DNA of 64,000 nucleotides from Myrica gale (taxonomy: Eukaryota; Streptophyta; Magnoliopsida; Fagales; Myricaceae). Positions within the stretch are counted from its first letter, which is position 1. Each line of letters opens with the position of its first letter. The translations under genes and the position numbers were made by a program. The stretch is from contig OZ005617.1 of NCBI GenBank assembly GCA_963930655.1, positions 9,426,501 to 9,490,500 of the forward strand. The letters are read 5' to 3'. Below, piece after piece: positions 46,951-57,505 of this stretch. The notes below the pieces were generated by a model that searched no databases, was not told where the DNA came from, and saw only the letters and a list, made by a program, of their open reading frames with translations.

Positions 46951-48769
46951 AATTAATACAGGAATTGTATTGAAGCTAGGCAAAATGCAAACAAATGATC
47001 ATATGCCCAACAATAAGGCATGGGAAAACAAAAACAGCACAAAAGTCAAATACACAAACTCACCTGGCAAATCCACTAAGGATGGAGAAAGCGGAAGAAA
47101 TGACCCAGGTGACATCAATCCAGGGAAAAAATTCAAAACAAAAATCCTCTAATCTGCAAATGCAAACGGATGACTACATGTCATTCTTTTCTATTGTGAC
47201 AGATTTTTTTACCATGCGCTGGCTGGGGTTTTGGCAGAGGTGCAAACTCATCATGCCATGCGCTGGCTGCACTACGAAGAGCAGCAGAATCTATTGGTGG
47301 CCAGAGAGACAAAGCTCGCAAAAATTAACAACAATATGGAAACTCTTGAAACAATTAGAAAGGAAGCAGAAGGAAATAAGAGTGGTCAAAAAAATCCTCA
47401 GACCCAGAGTAGGAATCTAAAGAAGTAGCCTCTTCAATCAAGTGCAGAATAATATAAAAATTAGGTGGCATAAACAAACCTGAACAACAAAAACATTTTG
47501 TGATGCTAAACGTTTTATTGAACTTGCAATAGATATTGTATCTCTGCCACAAGCAACCACCAACAAGGGTCCATCCCTGAAAGAACATCACTTTACATAA
47601 ATCTCACACAAATCCAGACATGTGTTTCCTTTCAGATATGAAACAAATATCACTCTGTCTGCTCTTTTTCCATATCTTTATTTGGTTATTTTTTTCATTA
47701 CAATTCACATGAATAGAGAACGAGTTATGCAAAGATTATAATATATGTTATATACAAGAAATCCAGAAAATGAATGGGGACTGTGTAAGATAAATACACA
47801 GCAAGCATAAGAGGCTCAACATCCTCTTTAGTTCACTAACGTGGCTGGGATGGTATATCGGTATAGGCAATTCGATATATCCAAAATGCCCTGAAGGGGC
47901 AAAATGAACTAAAAGTGACTTTTCATAACATATACAAATGAATGATTTCCAGCATGTCAAATGCTATAATAAGTAACAATATTCTGTCATAGTTATAAAG
48001 ATAACAAGGTGATATGAACACTTACACACCTGCACATTTCCCTGGATCAGCAGTGCCACAAGATTCACATTTAGCAAATTCCCCCAATTTCCCCAAGTTG
48101 CTAAGAAAAATAAATACCACACAACATAAGGGTAAAGGACCACACGAGCTTATAAGTCAGTACTCCTCCTTCAAAGGATAGACCCTTTTGAAGGATGCGT
48201 GGGTTGATCGCTGTAAGCTCGTTGTGATCTTTCCCGAGAAGCATAGTGGTCCAATCCCTTTCCCCCAATTTCCCAAGTTGCTAAGAAAAAAAAAGGGCAT
48301 ATAAAATGCATAGCAACGTTAGCAAACGGTTAAATATGAAAAATGCATGGAAGGAACCAAAAGAAAAAAAAGACAACAGAGTAAATGAATTTGGCGCGAC
48401 TGTCTAACAGATAGAAACAAGCTAAAAACTCTGCTTGGCACCGGATAAAACTAAAGAATAAGGGGAAAAGAAACATAAACCTTCCAATCGCCAAGGGTTA
48501 ACACGCCCAAAACAAACACAGTTGACCAAAACGGCAAAACTTCCACTTTTTCTGATTTTTTTTCTTTCTTCGTTTAAGAATAACAACCAATCCAAAACAC
48601 AATGCCCCGGTTCTCCTTCATTTTCATGGCAGTCATCTCACTTTCTCAACAACCAAACACTTCAAAAAAAACAAACAAAAAATGCAGAAATGAAACACAA
48701 ATACTCACCACAGATTCCCACTCCCAATGTCCTTCAAATTTTGTGGACTCTTAACCCCAAAACCTAGCT
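46951..48769. other. No confident gene; candidate minus-strand exon and foldback
   Basis: Several short frames exist (46995-47420 plus, 47748-47960 minus), but none resembles a known family and codon patterns are not persuasive. One minus-strand piece near 48030-48105 reads NLGKLGEFAKCESCGTADPG and is followed by a GTGTGTAAG donor-like site. It may be a true exon of an unrecognised zinc-binding protein. The foldback at 48137-48252 is listed separately. Confidence 0.35.
48081..48290. repeat. 30-bp direct repeats around a foldback
   Basis: CCCCAATTTCCCCAAGTTG and the following CTAAGAAAAA (48081-48110) recur nearly exactly at 48262-48290. Between them, 48137-48252 can fold: GGACCACACGAGCTTATAAG pairs with CTGTAAGCTCGTTGTGATC and GTGGTCC, and CCTTCAAAGG pairs with CCTTTTGAAGG at the loop. 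It could be a miniature foldback transposon or a hairpin RNA. Confidence 0.5.
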
Positions 48770-48883
48770 TCAGCCTCTAATGCAAAAACCTCGTGAAGAA
48801 AATGCCTCTGTTGTCGCGAGGACCGAGGAGCACAAAATGGAGCTCAGCGAGTTGCTTGGCTTGGATGGCCTCGAAGAGCTAGA
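48770..48883 (-). pseudogene. Threonyl-tRNA synthetase first-exon fragment, part 2
   Basis: On the minus strand CTCTTCGAGGCCATCCAAGC codes LFEAIQAKQLAEL, as in plant threonyl-tRNA synthetase just after VIPKRIK. Beyond that (HFVLLGPRDNRGIFFTRFLH, then stop) the resemblance is lost, so only the start of the protein is present. It joins 50210-50272 across a Copia-type solo LTR. Confidence 0.6.
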
Positions 48884-50209
48884 TGTTAGATGTATGCCCT
48901 CAAAACCAATTTTTTTGTATAATTATGAGATAATTATTGTTAATGATTAATCACTTGTATATAATTTTTGGGTACATGCAATGACATGAGATGTCAAATT
49001 TACAATGACATGAGATGTCAAATTTATAATGACATAAGATGTCATATTGTTGAGTAACATTGTAGAAAAGTTAGGCCAATGATTAATGAATCGGAGGCGG
49101 GGAGTATGACTTTTCGGATCCTTGTTGACTCACTTTGTTCTAGACCGAGATACATGATTATAAACAAATAGGTCTACACTCGTTGTGCCTCTATAAGATA
49201 GAATGATGGACTCCGTCATTGAGGTAGTGACCTTAAGTAGACGAGTGGGTGTAATGTAAGAGTACATGCACTGAACGGGATCGCATATGAATACCTTCTG
49301 GAAATGATCACTAATGTAGAGAATGGTATTCAGCACAATTAGCTTATGTTGTCCTTAGACCTGAGAGAGTTGTGCAGGTTTTCTTGTTGTGTGCTTGTGC
49401 CTTGACTGAGTCATTTGGTGATGATCTTTCGCAGATCAAAAATTCCAGACAAAGTTGGGTCTTGTGCATAGTAAGTGAATTTGTATAAATTGCTCAATAT
49501 GGAATCCATCAGTCTCTTGATGAGACAGTATATTCATTATGTCTGTATATTGTTGGACTCCTGTAAAAACGCTGCGCAGCGAGATTTTGTGAAAAAGTGT
49601 TTTCACTAGTTTTACTTATATAATATATTAAGTAAATATTTGCGAAAAATATTTTCGAAAAGTTTTGGAAGTCCAACTAGGCACAGACTGAGAATTAAGA
49701 ATTATATGAGCTAGGGACTTAATCGGTGATATTATTCCAGTCCTATTAGCTCATGTGGAATATAGTATGGTGGAAGGATAAATAAATAAGCATATAATTG
49801 TTAGCAAAAGGGATTTCATAAAAACAGTCTCATTATCTCGGGGGTCAATTGTGATATGTTAATGGACATGATCACAATTTGTAGAAGCCCATAAATTCGG
49901 AATACAGAATATAAGGGGGTTAATGAAAAAGAGTTTTTCATGATGTACCTACGGCCGAGATTTGAGATCCCTAAAGATCCCACGCTATAGCACAGTTGGG
50001 TTCTGAGCCATCCATTATAAATAGCTCAGAATTCAGTTGAGAGAAAGAATTTCATTTTTCAAGAAAGAGAGTTTCTCTCTCCTCTTTATCTCTCTAGATT
50101 CTCTCTCAGCTCAAAACTGTGTGCGTGGATCTGAAGGAGGCAGAACACTTGGACTGCTCTGATTTCAACGATCCAGTCTTCCGCTGCGCCGGATCCAACG
50201 ATTCCAACA
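48884..50209 (+). mobile_element. Copia-type solo LTR in a ThrRS fragment
   Basis: A 1326-bp LTR begins TGTTAGATGTATGCCCTC and ends GATTCCAACA, with exact target duplication CTAGA (48879-48883 and 50210-50214). A TATAAATA box at about 50017 sets the plus orientation. No internal region or coding domain is present. The superfamily is judged from LTR style only. A second, older copy is at about 55285-56503. Confidence 0.85.
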
Positions 50210-50272
50210 CTAGATGCGTTTGGGGATGACCGTATCGAGGTAGGCTTTGTCTTTGGTGTGATTGGGGACCAT
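50210..50272 (-). pseudogene. Threonyl-tRNA synthetase first-exon fragment, part 1
   Basis: On the minus strand, from an ATG at 50272: MVPNHTKDKAYLDTVIPKRI, the N-terminus of cytosolic/organellar plant threonyl-tRNA synthetase, which charges tRNA-Thr. Relatives continue with Lys; here the next triplet is TAG, formed within the CTAGA target site, so the copy was probably broken before the LTR arrived. Upstream (50275-50400) a CT-rich stretch resembles a plant 5' UTR. No later exons are seen in the window. Confidence 0.62.
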
Positions 50273-50399
50273 GTCGGCTAGCGGTGGAAGCGCCGAGGAG
50301 AAATTGCGCAGGAGAGAGACTTGGGAGAAAGCAAACTGAGAGAGAGGAGAAGAGAGGGGGTTTTGACCGTAAAGATGGCGGGGAAGTCTAAGCGGGAAA

Positions 50400-51044
50400 C
50401 ATTTTAATAATAAGTTATATTTTTTAGTTATGTGTTTTCAATTATTCTGAGTTTTTTTTTATTTTTAGTTTTTTTTATAATAATTTTATATTTTACATAG
50501 TATTAAATATATAGCATATTATTTAATATTTTTTTATAACTGGGTAATAATTTTAATTAAAACAAGTTCATAGTACTAATATATAATATTTATAATTTAA
50601 AAATATAAACTATCATAACAATTATGACCAGATATTAAGTTATGTACATTAATTGTATAAGCTAATTAATCTCACAATATCTTTTGTTTGAAATTAAATA
50701 ATATGTCATAATTAAATATTATTATATTACTAATTATTACAAATATATATGCTCATTATAATAATATATTAATAGATGTCTAAACTATTTAGATTTAGTC
50801 AATAAAAATACAATTATCAGAAAAATCATAGATATAAGTTTCATAACATTATTTCTAATTCCATATAACAACTTCAATTTTCATTAAACTCCTTTTAATT
50901 CCATATTTTATTATGTAGGTCTCCTAAAATGTTTTTCAAACACATGAAAAAATAAAATTATGTATTAAAAGGAATAAAATAGTCTATAAAATAATAATTA
51001 ACATTAAATAAAATATATTTTTGAATTTTTGAATTTTTTTTCAA
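50400..51044. other. AT-rich, no feature seen
   Basis: Very AT-rich DNA with ATA and TTA runs. Neither a gene nor a defined repeat is recognised. Confidence 0.5.
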
Positions 51045-51342
51045 ATTATACCTAAAGCGGCTTTTTTCAAAAACCGCTGCTAAAAGTGAACTCTACAGCC
51101 GCGGTCAGTATGACCGCCACTGTAGATACCTGATTTCTAGCAGCGTTTTGAAAAAACGCTGTTAAAGGTGGGTCTATAGCGGCGGTCACACGACCGCCGC
51201 TAAAGGTAATACTTTTAGCTGCGTTTTTTTCAAAACGCCGCTATAAACCCCATTGAACAGCGTTTTTTGAAAAACACCGCGAAAGGTAATCTTTAGCGGC
51301 GTTTTTAGTGACCGCCGCTATAGACCTGTTTTTTTTGTAGTG
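51045..51342 (+). mobile_element. CACTA-type 3' end or miniature element
   Basis: It ends TTTTTTTTGTAGTG at 51342, the reverse of CACTACAAAAAA. It carries five rotating copies of TATAGCGGCGGTC/GACCGCCGCTA-like subterminal motifs, alternating with CAAAACGC(T/C)G. No CACTA left end is visible, so either the left end has decayed near 51045 or only the right end survives. The same family occurs at 54031-54326. Confidence 0.65.
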
Positions 51343-52698
51343 TTGAATCCTTGAGTTTTGACTCCCTTTTAACAAATCGTCATTAACCATAAAGATCCCT
51401 GATTTTATAATTTTATTCTGTTAAAACTTTTACCCACAAAGTTAACAATTTATATATTAGCTCAAATCACAAGTTCACGTATTACACAAAACTAAAATCA
51501 TGTGGCTTAAATTTTTTTTTAGTTTCTTTTTTACTGTTTAAACTATTTTCTAATTTTTTAAATAATTAAAATAATTTTATTTTTTATTCAGTTGATGTGG
51601 TATATATTGTTACGTGTCATGAAATTTTAAATTGAAGTGGCAAATGTCTGGGTCGTATTTGTGTCCCAAAATTTTGGTAAAGAAAATAATTATAAAATAA
51701 TCCTTTTTTTTCTATCGAATCATCTATTTCCATTAAAATAAATATAAAAAATCACCCATATCATTTTTTCAAATTCACTCAAATCATCTCTCCTAACTTT
51801 TCCACCTACTCTCACAAATCAAAATTCAAAATTCATTGCTACACCACCTAGTTTTAGTTTTACCCTGAACCAAGATGTACAAAAACCATAAATTCTTTTT
51901 ATGTACATATGTGGCTCATACTTCTTAAGAAACTGAAAAATCTATATAAAAAGTTTGGGATAAATACATTACGTACTCTCCAACTATAATAATCTTAATA
52001 GTTTGCACCCCAACTATTATTTTATTACATTGCATTCTCAAACTACTGATTTTAGACAATTTGCGTCCCCGTTAAAATTTTCCATCATTTTGACAGAAAA
52101 ATAACTTTCGGGTTTAAAAAATTATTATTTTACCCACATAAAATGGTTATTGTCAAGAAAATTATGAATATAAAATTGTCATTTCATGCGTCAAAAAATA
52201 ATTTTTCTTTTCAATTGACCGAAATTTTTAACAGAGAGTGCAAAATGCTGAAATCAATAGTTAGTTGTGTACATTGTGAACAAAATAATAGATTGGAGTG
52301 CAAAGTGTCAATATCTCATAGTTAAAGGGTGTAAAATAAATGCATGCCTAAGAGTTTTGTTGGACCTGCCTTAGATATGGTATTTAAACTAAGTAATTCT
52401 GTGAGGTGATGCCAATTAAGGCCCAATGTACTTGCTCGTAATGCACAGTTACGAAGTTCTGTTAGAGATTATAACCAACTGTTTGGTTTGCTCCCTTCAC
52501 TGATTGTGTTCACTACTACCCCACCGTGTGCTGTTTGCAACCCCTGGGTCCAAAATGCTGAGTGCTACGCTTCAGTCTTTTTGCCTTGTACAAGGTCGGT
52601 ACTATTTCCACCACAAACGAGTTGACTTATAGTACTTTTGTGTACCCAATAAGCATGCCCGATAATAAAGAAGGAAGAGAAGAATCTAAACATTTTAC
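51343..52698. other. Non-coding; includes probable RBR intron at the right
   Basis: AT-rich DNA. No gene or known repeat is recognised from 51343 to about 52550. The last part, next to the donor at 52698, should be the following intron of the inverted RBR gene. Confidence 0.4.
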
Positions 52699-53024
52699 CT
52701 CCAAAATAAGAAGCTTATCTTCTGCTGTCATACATGCTATGCCTACATGGCGTCGCTCCTTGCAAAGTGTACAAAAGCTATATAAGCACTTTGAGCATTG
52801 AGCGTGCTGATCCTCGTCTTCTATGCAGGGTGTTTCACATCTTGGGCAATAAGCAATATCAGACATTCAATCCGCATCACCAAGTAACCGTTTCAACAAA
52901 GCAGGTGGTATGTCAGGACATAGAAGTTTGCTTACGGTGCCTTCCTTGACATGTATGTCAGAATAAGTCTTCATGCATTTGCAGCAAAAGAAATGCTGGC
53001 ATGGCAGTCTGATGAATTCTGTAC
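52699..53024 (-). pseudogene. RBR ubiquitin ligase exon (RING1/IBR), inverted and deleted
   Basis: The minus-strand exon lies between an acceptor (ACATACCAG, ending 53025) and a donor (GTAAAATG, from 52698). It reads [52 protein letters not shown], stop, [47 protein letters not shown]. These are the RING1 His/Cys residues and the IBR zinc ligands. Compared with the family, about six residues are missing after CPD, and about fifteen (the FERWE...LD helix) after GDAD, leaving TGA. Its 5' splice phase fits the exon ending at 34886, which lies on the other strand 18 kb away. Confidence 0.83.
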
Positions 53025-53554
53025 CTGGTATGTGGAACATGGGAACATACTGTGGTAAGAATTGGTTTTTCACTAATGGCAGACACAACTACTAATTTTT
53101 AACATCCATGCAGATATAGATAACAAAGGAAGTTCAGAGAAGAAATCTCACAATGAAACCCTATCCTGGAACCTTCTTCAGAATGGCAGTTATTTGACAT
53201 AGGTTTCAAGGGAGATACAGACAGCGAACAAGGAGATGCATGAATGGGCCAGGGGCCAGGAACATGAGCATTCAAAAGATGGAGATAAACAAACAAGTTT
53301 ATATGTGCCTCTAGTTGCAAGTTAATCTGATTACGTGCCTAGTCATTTGGTTATTTATAGATTTATGTTCTATTATCAGTTTGTTTTCCTTATTTCTATA
53401 AGTACATAATTGCATTTGTTTAGAACAACTGAGCTTGCTTCTATAATTCTACAATTTTGTTTTTCCAATAATTGCATTTGTTTATTATCTCACCCATGTC
53501 TTAATAGATATGGGTGAGATGCCTATATTCTATTGTGGATAGTGCATGTTTTGA
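53025..53554. other. Probable RBR intron plus unassigned DNA
   Basis: The stretch right of the acceptor should be the 3' part of the RBR intron on the minus strand. From about 53100 nothing is recognised. Short frames at 53099-53320 have no family resemblance. Confidence 0.35.
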
Positions 53555-53815
53555 TTGTGCCCGATCATACCGACTAGTGTGGTATTCTTGAAGATACCGA
53601 GTATATCCAAAATTCAGTGGCACTCCTTCAGTATAATCTCCAGCTCTAGTATTAATGATGACACGTTCTTCGTCTTAGTTAAATGTGAAGGATCGTGGAC
53701 AAGTTCTCTCTATGACATGATACAAGTTGAGCTACACCGGTGCTTATCAGAGAAAGTGCATGCCAATAGGAGTTGAAGGCCCTTATGGACCTGCCTCAGT
53801 GGACTTCTTAGGGTA
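53555..53815 (+). pseudogene. Ferric reductase (FRO type) exon fragment
   Basis: It reads TSVVFLKIPSISKIQWHSFS, IISSSSINDDTFFVLVKCEG, SWTSSLYDMIQVELH, then in another frame KCMPIGVEGPYGPASVDFLG. This is the FAD-binding region (HSFS motif and EGPYGP) of plant ferric-chelate reductase/NADPH oxidase-type flavocytochromes, closest in style to FRO6/FRO7. These reduce iron or copper at membranes using FAD and NADPH. A frameshift near 53740 and absence of the heme-bearing and NADPH parts show a fragment only. It lies 530 bp from the RBR fragment on the opposite strand. Confidence 0.72.
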
Positions 53816-54030
53816 TACAAACTAATTAGCCTATACTAGAGATTCTTGTATTTGTTATAAAACGGTATTAATCAATGATGATGTATATTTTGCTTTATTA
53901 TCTTTGGTCTTTAAGTTTTTACATCCAATAAATTATAATTATTAAAATAAATTTGTATTACCGATTAAAAAAGCATGTATATGAAAATATAAGAAAACAT
54001 TCGTAGTGTATTAAAATGCTAGCAAAGCCT
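53816..54030. other. Unassigned AT-rich spacer
   Basis: No feature recognised. Confidence 0.4.
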
Positions 54031-54326
54031 AGTAAAGCAAAAAAAAAAAAACGTTGGCGACCTATAGCGGCGGCCGCGACAGCAGCTAAAAGTATGTGCC
54101 AGCGTTTTCACGAAACGTTGCGAGAAAGATAAAATTGTGTTCGGGTCTATAGCGGCGGTCGTGACCGCCGTTATAGACCTGAGGTCTTCACCAGCGGTCG
54201 CGCAAATCGCCGAGATAGATCTACTGCGACGGACCTCGCTAAAAAACTGCTGCTATAATATAGCAGCGGTTTTTTTACCTTTAGCAGCAGTTTCCGACCG
54301 CTGCTAAAGGCCTTTTTTTTGTAGTG
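54031..54326 (+). mobile_element. CACTA-type miniature element (about 296 bp)
   Basis: It ends TTTTTTTTGTAGTG at 54326. The left end is a decayed counterpart, AGTAAAGCAAAAAAAA at 54031. Inside lie TATAGCGGCGG/CCGCCGTTATAG motifs, including a near-perfect palindrome, GGTCTATAGCGGCGGTC with GACCGCCGTTATAGACC at 54144-54179. It is the same family as 51045-51342. No target duplication could be fixed. Confidence 0.65.
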
Positions 54327-55284
54327 CAATGGGTACTTAACCCTAAATAAGCACCTAAGTTATTTTTTCTCCTACAACACCTGGTCTTTATTTTTTCTAA
54401 GCTCCCGTTGTTAGAATAGAATGCTAATTAAAAACAAGATTATGGTCACAAAAATCAAAACTAAACTTATCAAACTTATGAGGATTTATTATCTTTATAT
54501 TTAATAATCGAAATCAAAGTAGGTAATTGAGATTAATGCACTCAATACAAAATAAAATGAAAACGGAAGCAAATAGGTGAAGGTAACTTAATATAAGAAA
54601 ACATATGATCAACATATGGACATATAAAGTACAGTAGTTATGTAAAGCCAAATAAGTTAATAAGACTTATGTGTGCGCTATTAAAGATAAATGCTTAAAC
54701 AACTAGCAATTAGTTAAAAGCAACATAACTTTAGAGGCATTTGCTCAAATTAGATATAGAAATATCAACATAGAAATATAAGGTAAAAGTAGGTCATCCT
54801 TTACTTTGAGAATTTACCATGAGTTTAAAACTATAGACTATTAACAAAACACTAGGTCATTGACCCATCCCAAAAGCTACAAAATATATAATTACTCTTA
54901 GTCAAAAAGTTGTCGCTGAAGTAACATATATTTGGAAGGTTTTAACCCGAAGCTTTATACAAACATCTACAAAACTTATTGCTAATAGAGCTTATTAAAT
55001 ATAATATTTATTATAAGAAAACAAGTCCTCCCGAATAAGTTTTCCCATAAAAAAATAGAAAATGACCAAACCCAACAAAAGATATTTGCATAGATATGTC
55101 ATATAGTTCTTGCCCCTTGGTATGTGTAATATAGGATTTAGACCGTCTGATGCTGGGTCTCGTGGTTGAAAATCTATCCAATCTTGTGAACCCTCGTAGC
55201 CTCCGGAGGAGATACATCAGAACAAAAACAAACAATAGACAAGGTGATTCAAAAGAACTGTAAGCTTGGGAAAGGAGTCATGGC
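54327..55284. other. No gene or repeat recognised
   Basis: AT-rich DNA. The short frame at 55011-55235 minus resembles nothing known. Confidence 0.4.
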
Positions 55285-56503
55285 GATAAGATTTTCAGCG
55301 GAATTTGATCGTTGAAATCAAATAGTTCAAGCGTTCTGCCTCTTTCAGTTCCACGCACACGATTATTGAGAGAGAAACTCTCATGAAAATGACGTTCTTT
55401 TCTCTCAAATGAAATTCTGAGCTTTTATAATGACTCACTCAGAGCTTCAAATGTGCTTATACGTAAGATCTGTAGTGGTCTCAAATCTCAGCCATAGGAT
55501 CATCATGAAAAACTCTTTTTCATTAACTCTCTTATTTCTGTATTTCGAATTTATGGACTTCTACAAATTGTGATTATTTCCATTAACATATCACAATTGA
55601 CCCCTGAGATAGTGAGATTATTTTTCACGAAATCTCTTTTGCTTACAATTATTTGTTTATTTATCCTTACACGATATTATATTCCACATGGGCTAATAAG
55701 ACAAGAATAATATCACCGATTAAGTCCCTAGCTCATATCATTCTTAATTTGCAATCTGTAACTCGTTGGATTTTCAAATTATTTCCAAAACAATTGCATA
55801 TATATATATATACTAATTTCGAAAAATATTTTCACAAAAGTTCACTAACCAATGATTTCTTTTTTAGTCCAGCTCTATATAGATATAATGAATATATTGT
55901 CTCACCAAGAGACTTGTGGATTTCGTTGAGCATTTGCACAATCTCATTTATCATGCTCAATGCCCAATATTGTCTGGAATATTTGACCTAGAAAGATCAT
56001 CACCAAATGAATCAGTCAAAGCACAAGTACACAACAAACAGACCTGCATAAACATCTCAGGTCTAAGAATACAATAAACTAATTGTGTTGAATACCGTCT
56101 CAACATCAGTGATCACTTCCATACGGTATCCATATTTGATCTCGTTTAGTGCATGTACTCATAAAATGCACTCACTTGTTTGCTTAAGGTCACAACCACA
56201 ATGACATAATTCATCATCCTATTTAATAGAGGCACAACGAGTGTATATCTATTTGTACGTAAATATGTATCTCGGTCTAGAACAACTATCAAGTGAACAA
56301 CAAACTGAAAATTCATACTTCATGCCTTTTGATTCATTACTTATTGACATGACTTTTCTACAATTTTACTTAACAATATAACTGTGTAACATCTTATGTT
56401 ACAAAATTATACCCAATAAGTATTAAATACATGTGACAATAAAAGATAAATAATTATCTTATAATTATTCTAAATCACTAGTTTTGAGGGCATATTTCCA
56501 ACA
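55285..56503 (-). mobile_element. Older Copia-type LTR remnant
   Basis: A diverged minus-strand copy of the LTR at 48884-50209: it begins TGTTGGAAATATGCCCTC at 56503 and shares blocks such as GCCCTCAAAAC, GAGGCAGAAC and GATTTCAACGATC in order. The left end is degenerate and no target duplication is visible, so it is clearly older than its relative. No internal domain. Confidence 0.7.
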
Positions 56504-57505
56504 ATGACATCACACAATAGTTAGCAGTACAAGAAAGAAGTAAACATGCTATCAGTAATAACACAAGATAATAACATCGTGAAATAATGCGAATTCACAA
56601 TGCCAGGTAAATATGATCCCAACTGTATTCCCAATTAATTATTTTAATTGAGATATTCATTTTCCAACCTTTGTCACACTCTGTTTGACCTCAAAGTCTA
56701 GGTTGTGCGCCCCTCTCCACCTTTCTTCGGGCATGTTCTTTAATTTCTATTTTTCCCAAAACATACCCTAGGTAGAGTCCTGCTCTATACCCCAGAGGCC
56801 ACCCCTCTATCAAGGTCATGGTTGTACGTCCTCCAATGATCAGTATCATCGCACTTCGCTCATTCTTAAAGACTATTAAACATGAGACATTGGTATGATT
56901 TTCAAATAAACCATGGTGACATTGTATTACTCTCATTAATACAAATCTATGTCCTTGGGGTTTGAATGTCAAAATTTTGGAGTTTTAAAAATTATGGTTT
57001 ATCGAAATTGGTGAAAAAGTGAAGAGAGATTATTTGAGTGAATTTTTTATGTTTATTGTGATAAAAAGAGATAATTTGGTGGAGAGAGATATGATTTTAT
57101 AGTTATTTTATTATGACAAATTTCGGATGGCCAAATATTTGGCATCCAAACAGAAGATAATACTTCTATTATGCAAATCACATACTCTCAATTAGAAGTG
57201 GTGCAAACTCATCAATCAACAATAATTTTAAGAGTTATAAAATGTTTACCACATAGGCAAATAATAAGAAAACTTCAAAGCATTGATCATAGAATGTACT
57301 AATTAACCAAGTTCAAGCTTTTTTAATTCAACCACTCATTTTCATCTCTTATTTTGCATAACGAGTTACCTAATCTACCCTGTTTTAAAGGATTTCCAAA
57401 AATTCAATTTTATGAGCTAACGTGATTCATTAGCGTTAGGGTTCCTTTTTCCTACTGTCAATTCCTCATAACAATCAACTCATTTTAGTCACCTTTTAGC
57501 AAAAT
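56504..57505. other. No gene recognised
   Basis: Mixed AT-rich DNA. The frame 56691-56972 minus has no recognisable domain. The flank ends at the target duplication of the following LINE. Confidence 0.4.

Noticed and set aside
46995-47428. Two overlapping frames (141 and 65 codons)
   Set aside because: No recognised family and no splice or start context that supports them.
48137-48252. Known snRNA, tRNA or microRNA gene
   Set aside because: The sequence did not match U1-U6, U3 or a tRNA cloverleaf from memory, and the stem is interrupted. Kept only as a foldback.
51343-54326. A complete gene-capturing CACTA carrying RBR and FRO fragments
   Set aside because: Both visible ends are right-hand ends; no CACTACAA left end was found, so a single element is not supported.
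56691-56972. 93-codon minus frame
   Set aside because: No domain or homology recognised; composition looks non-coding.
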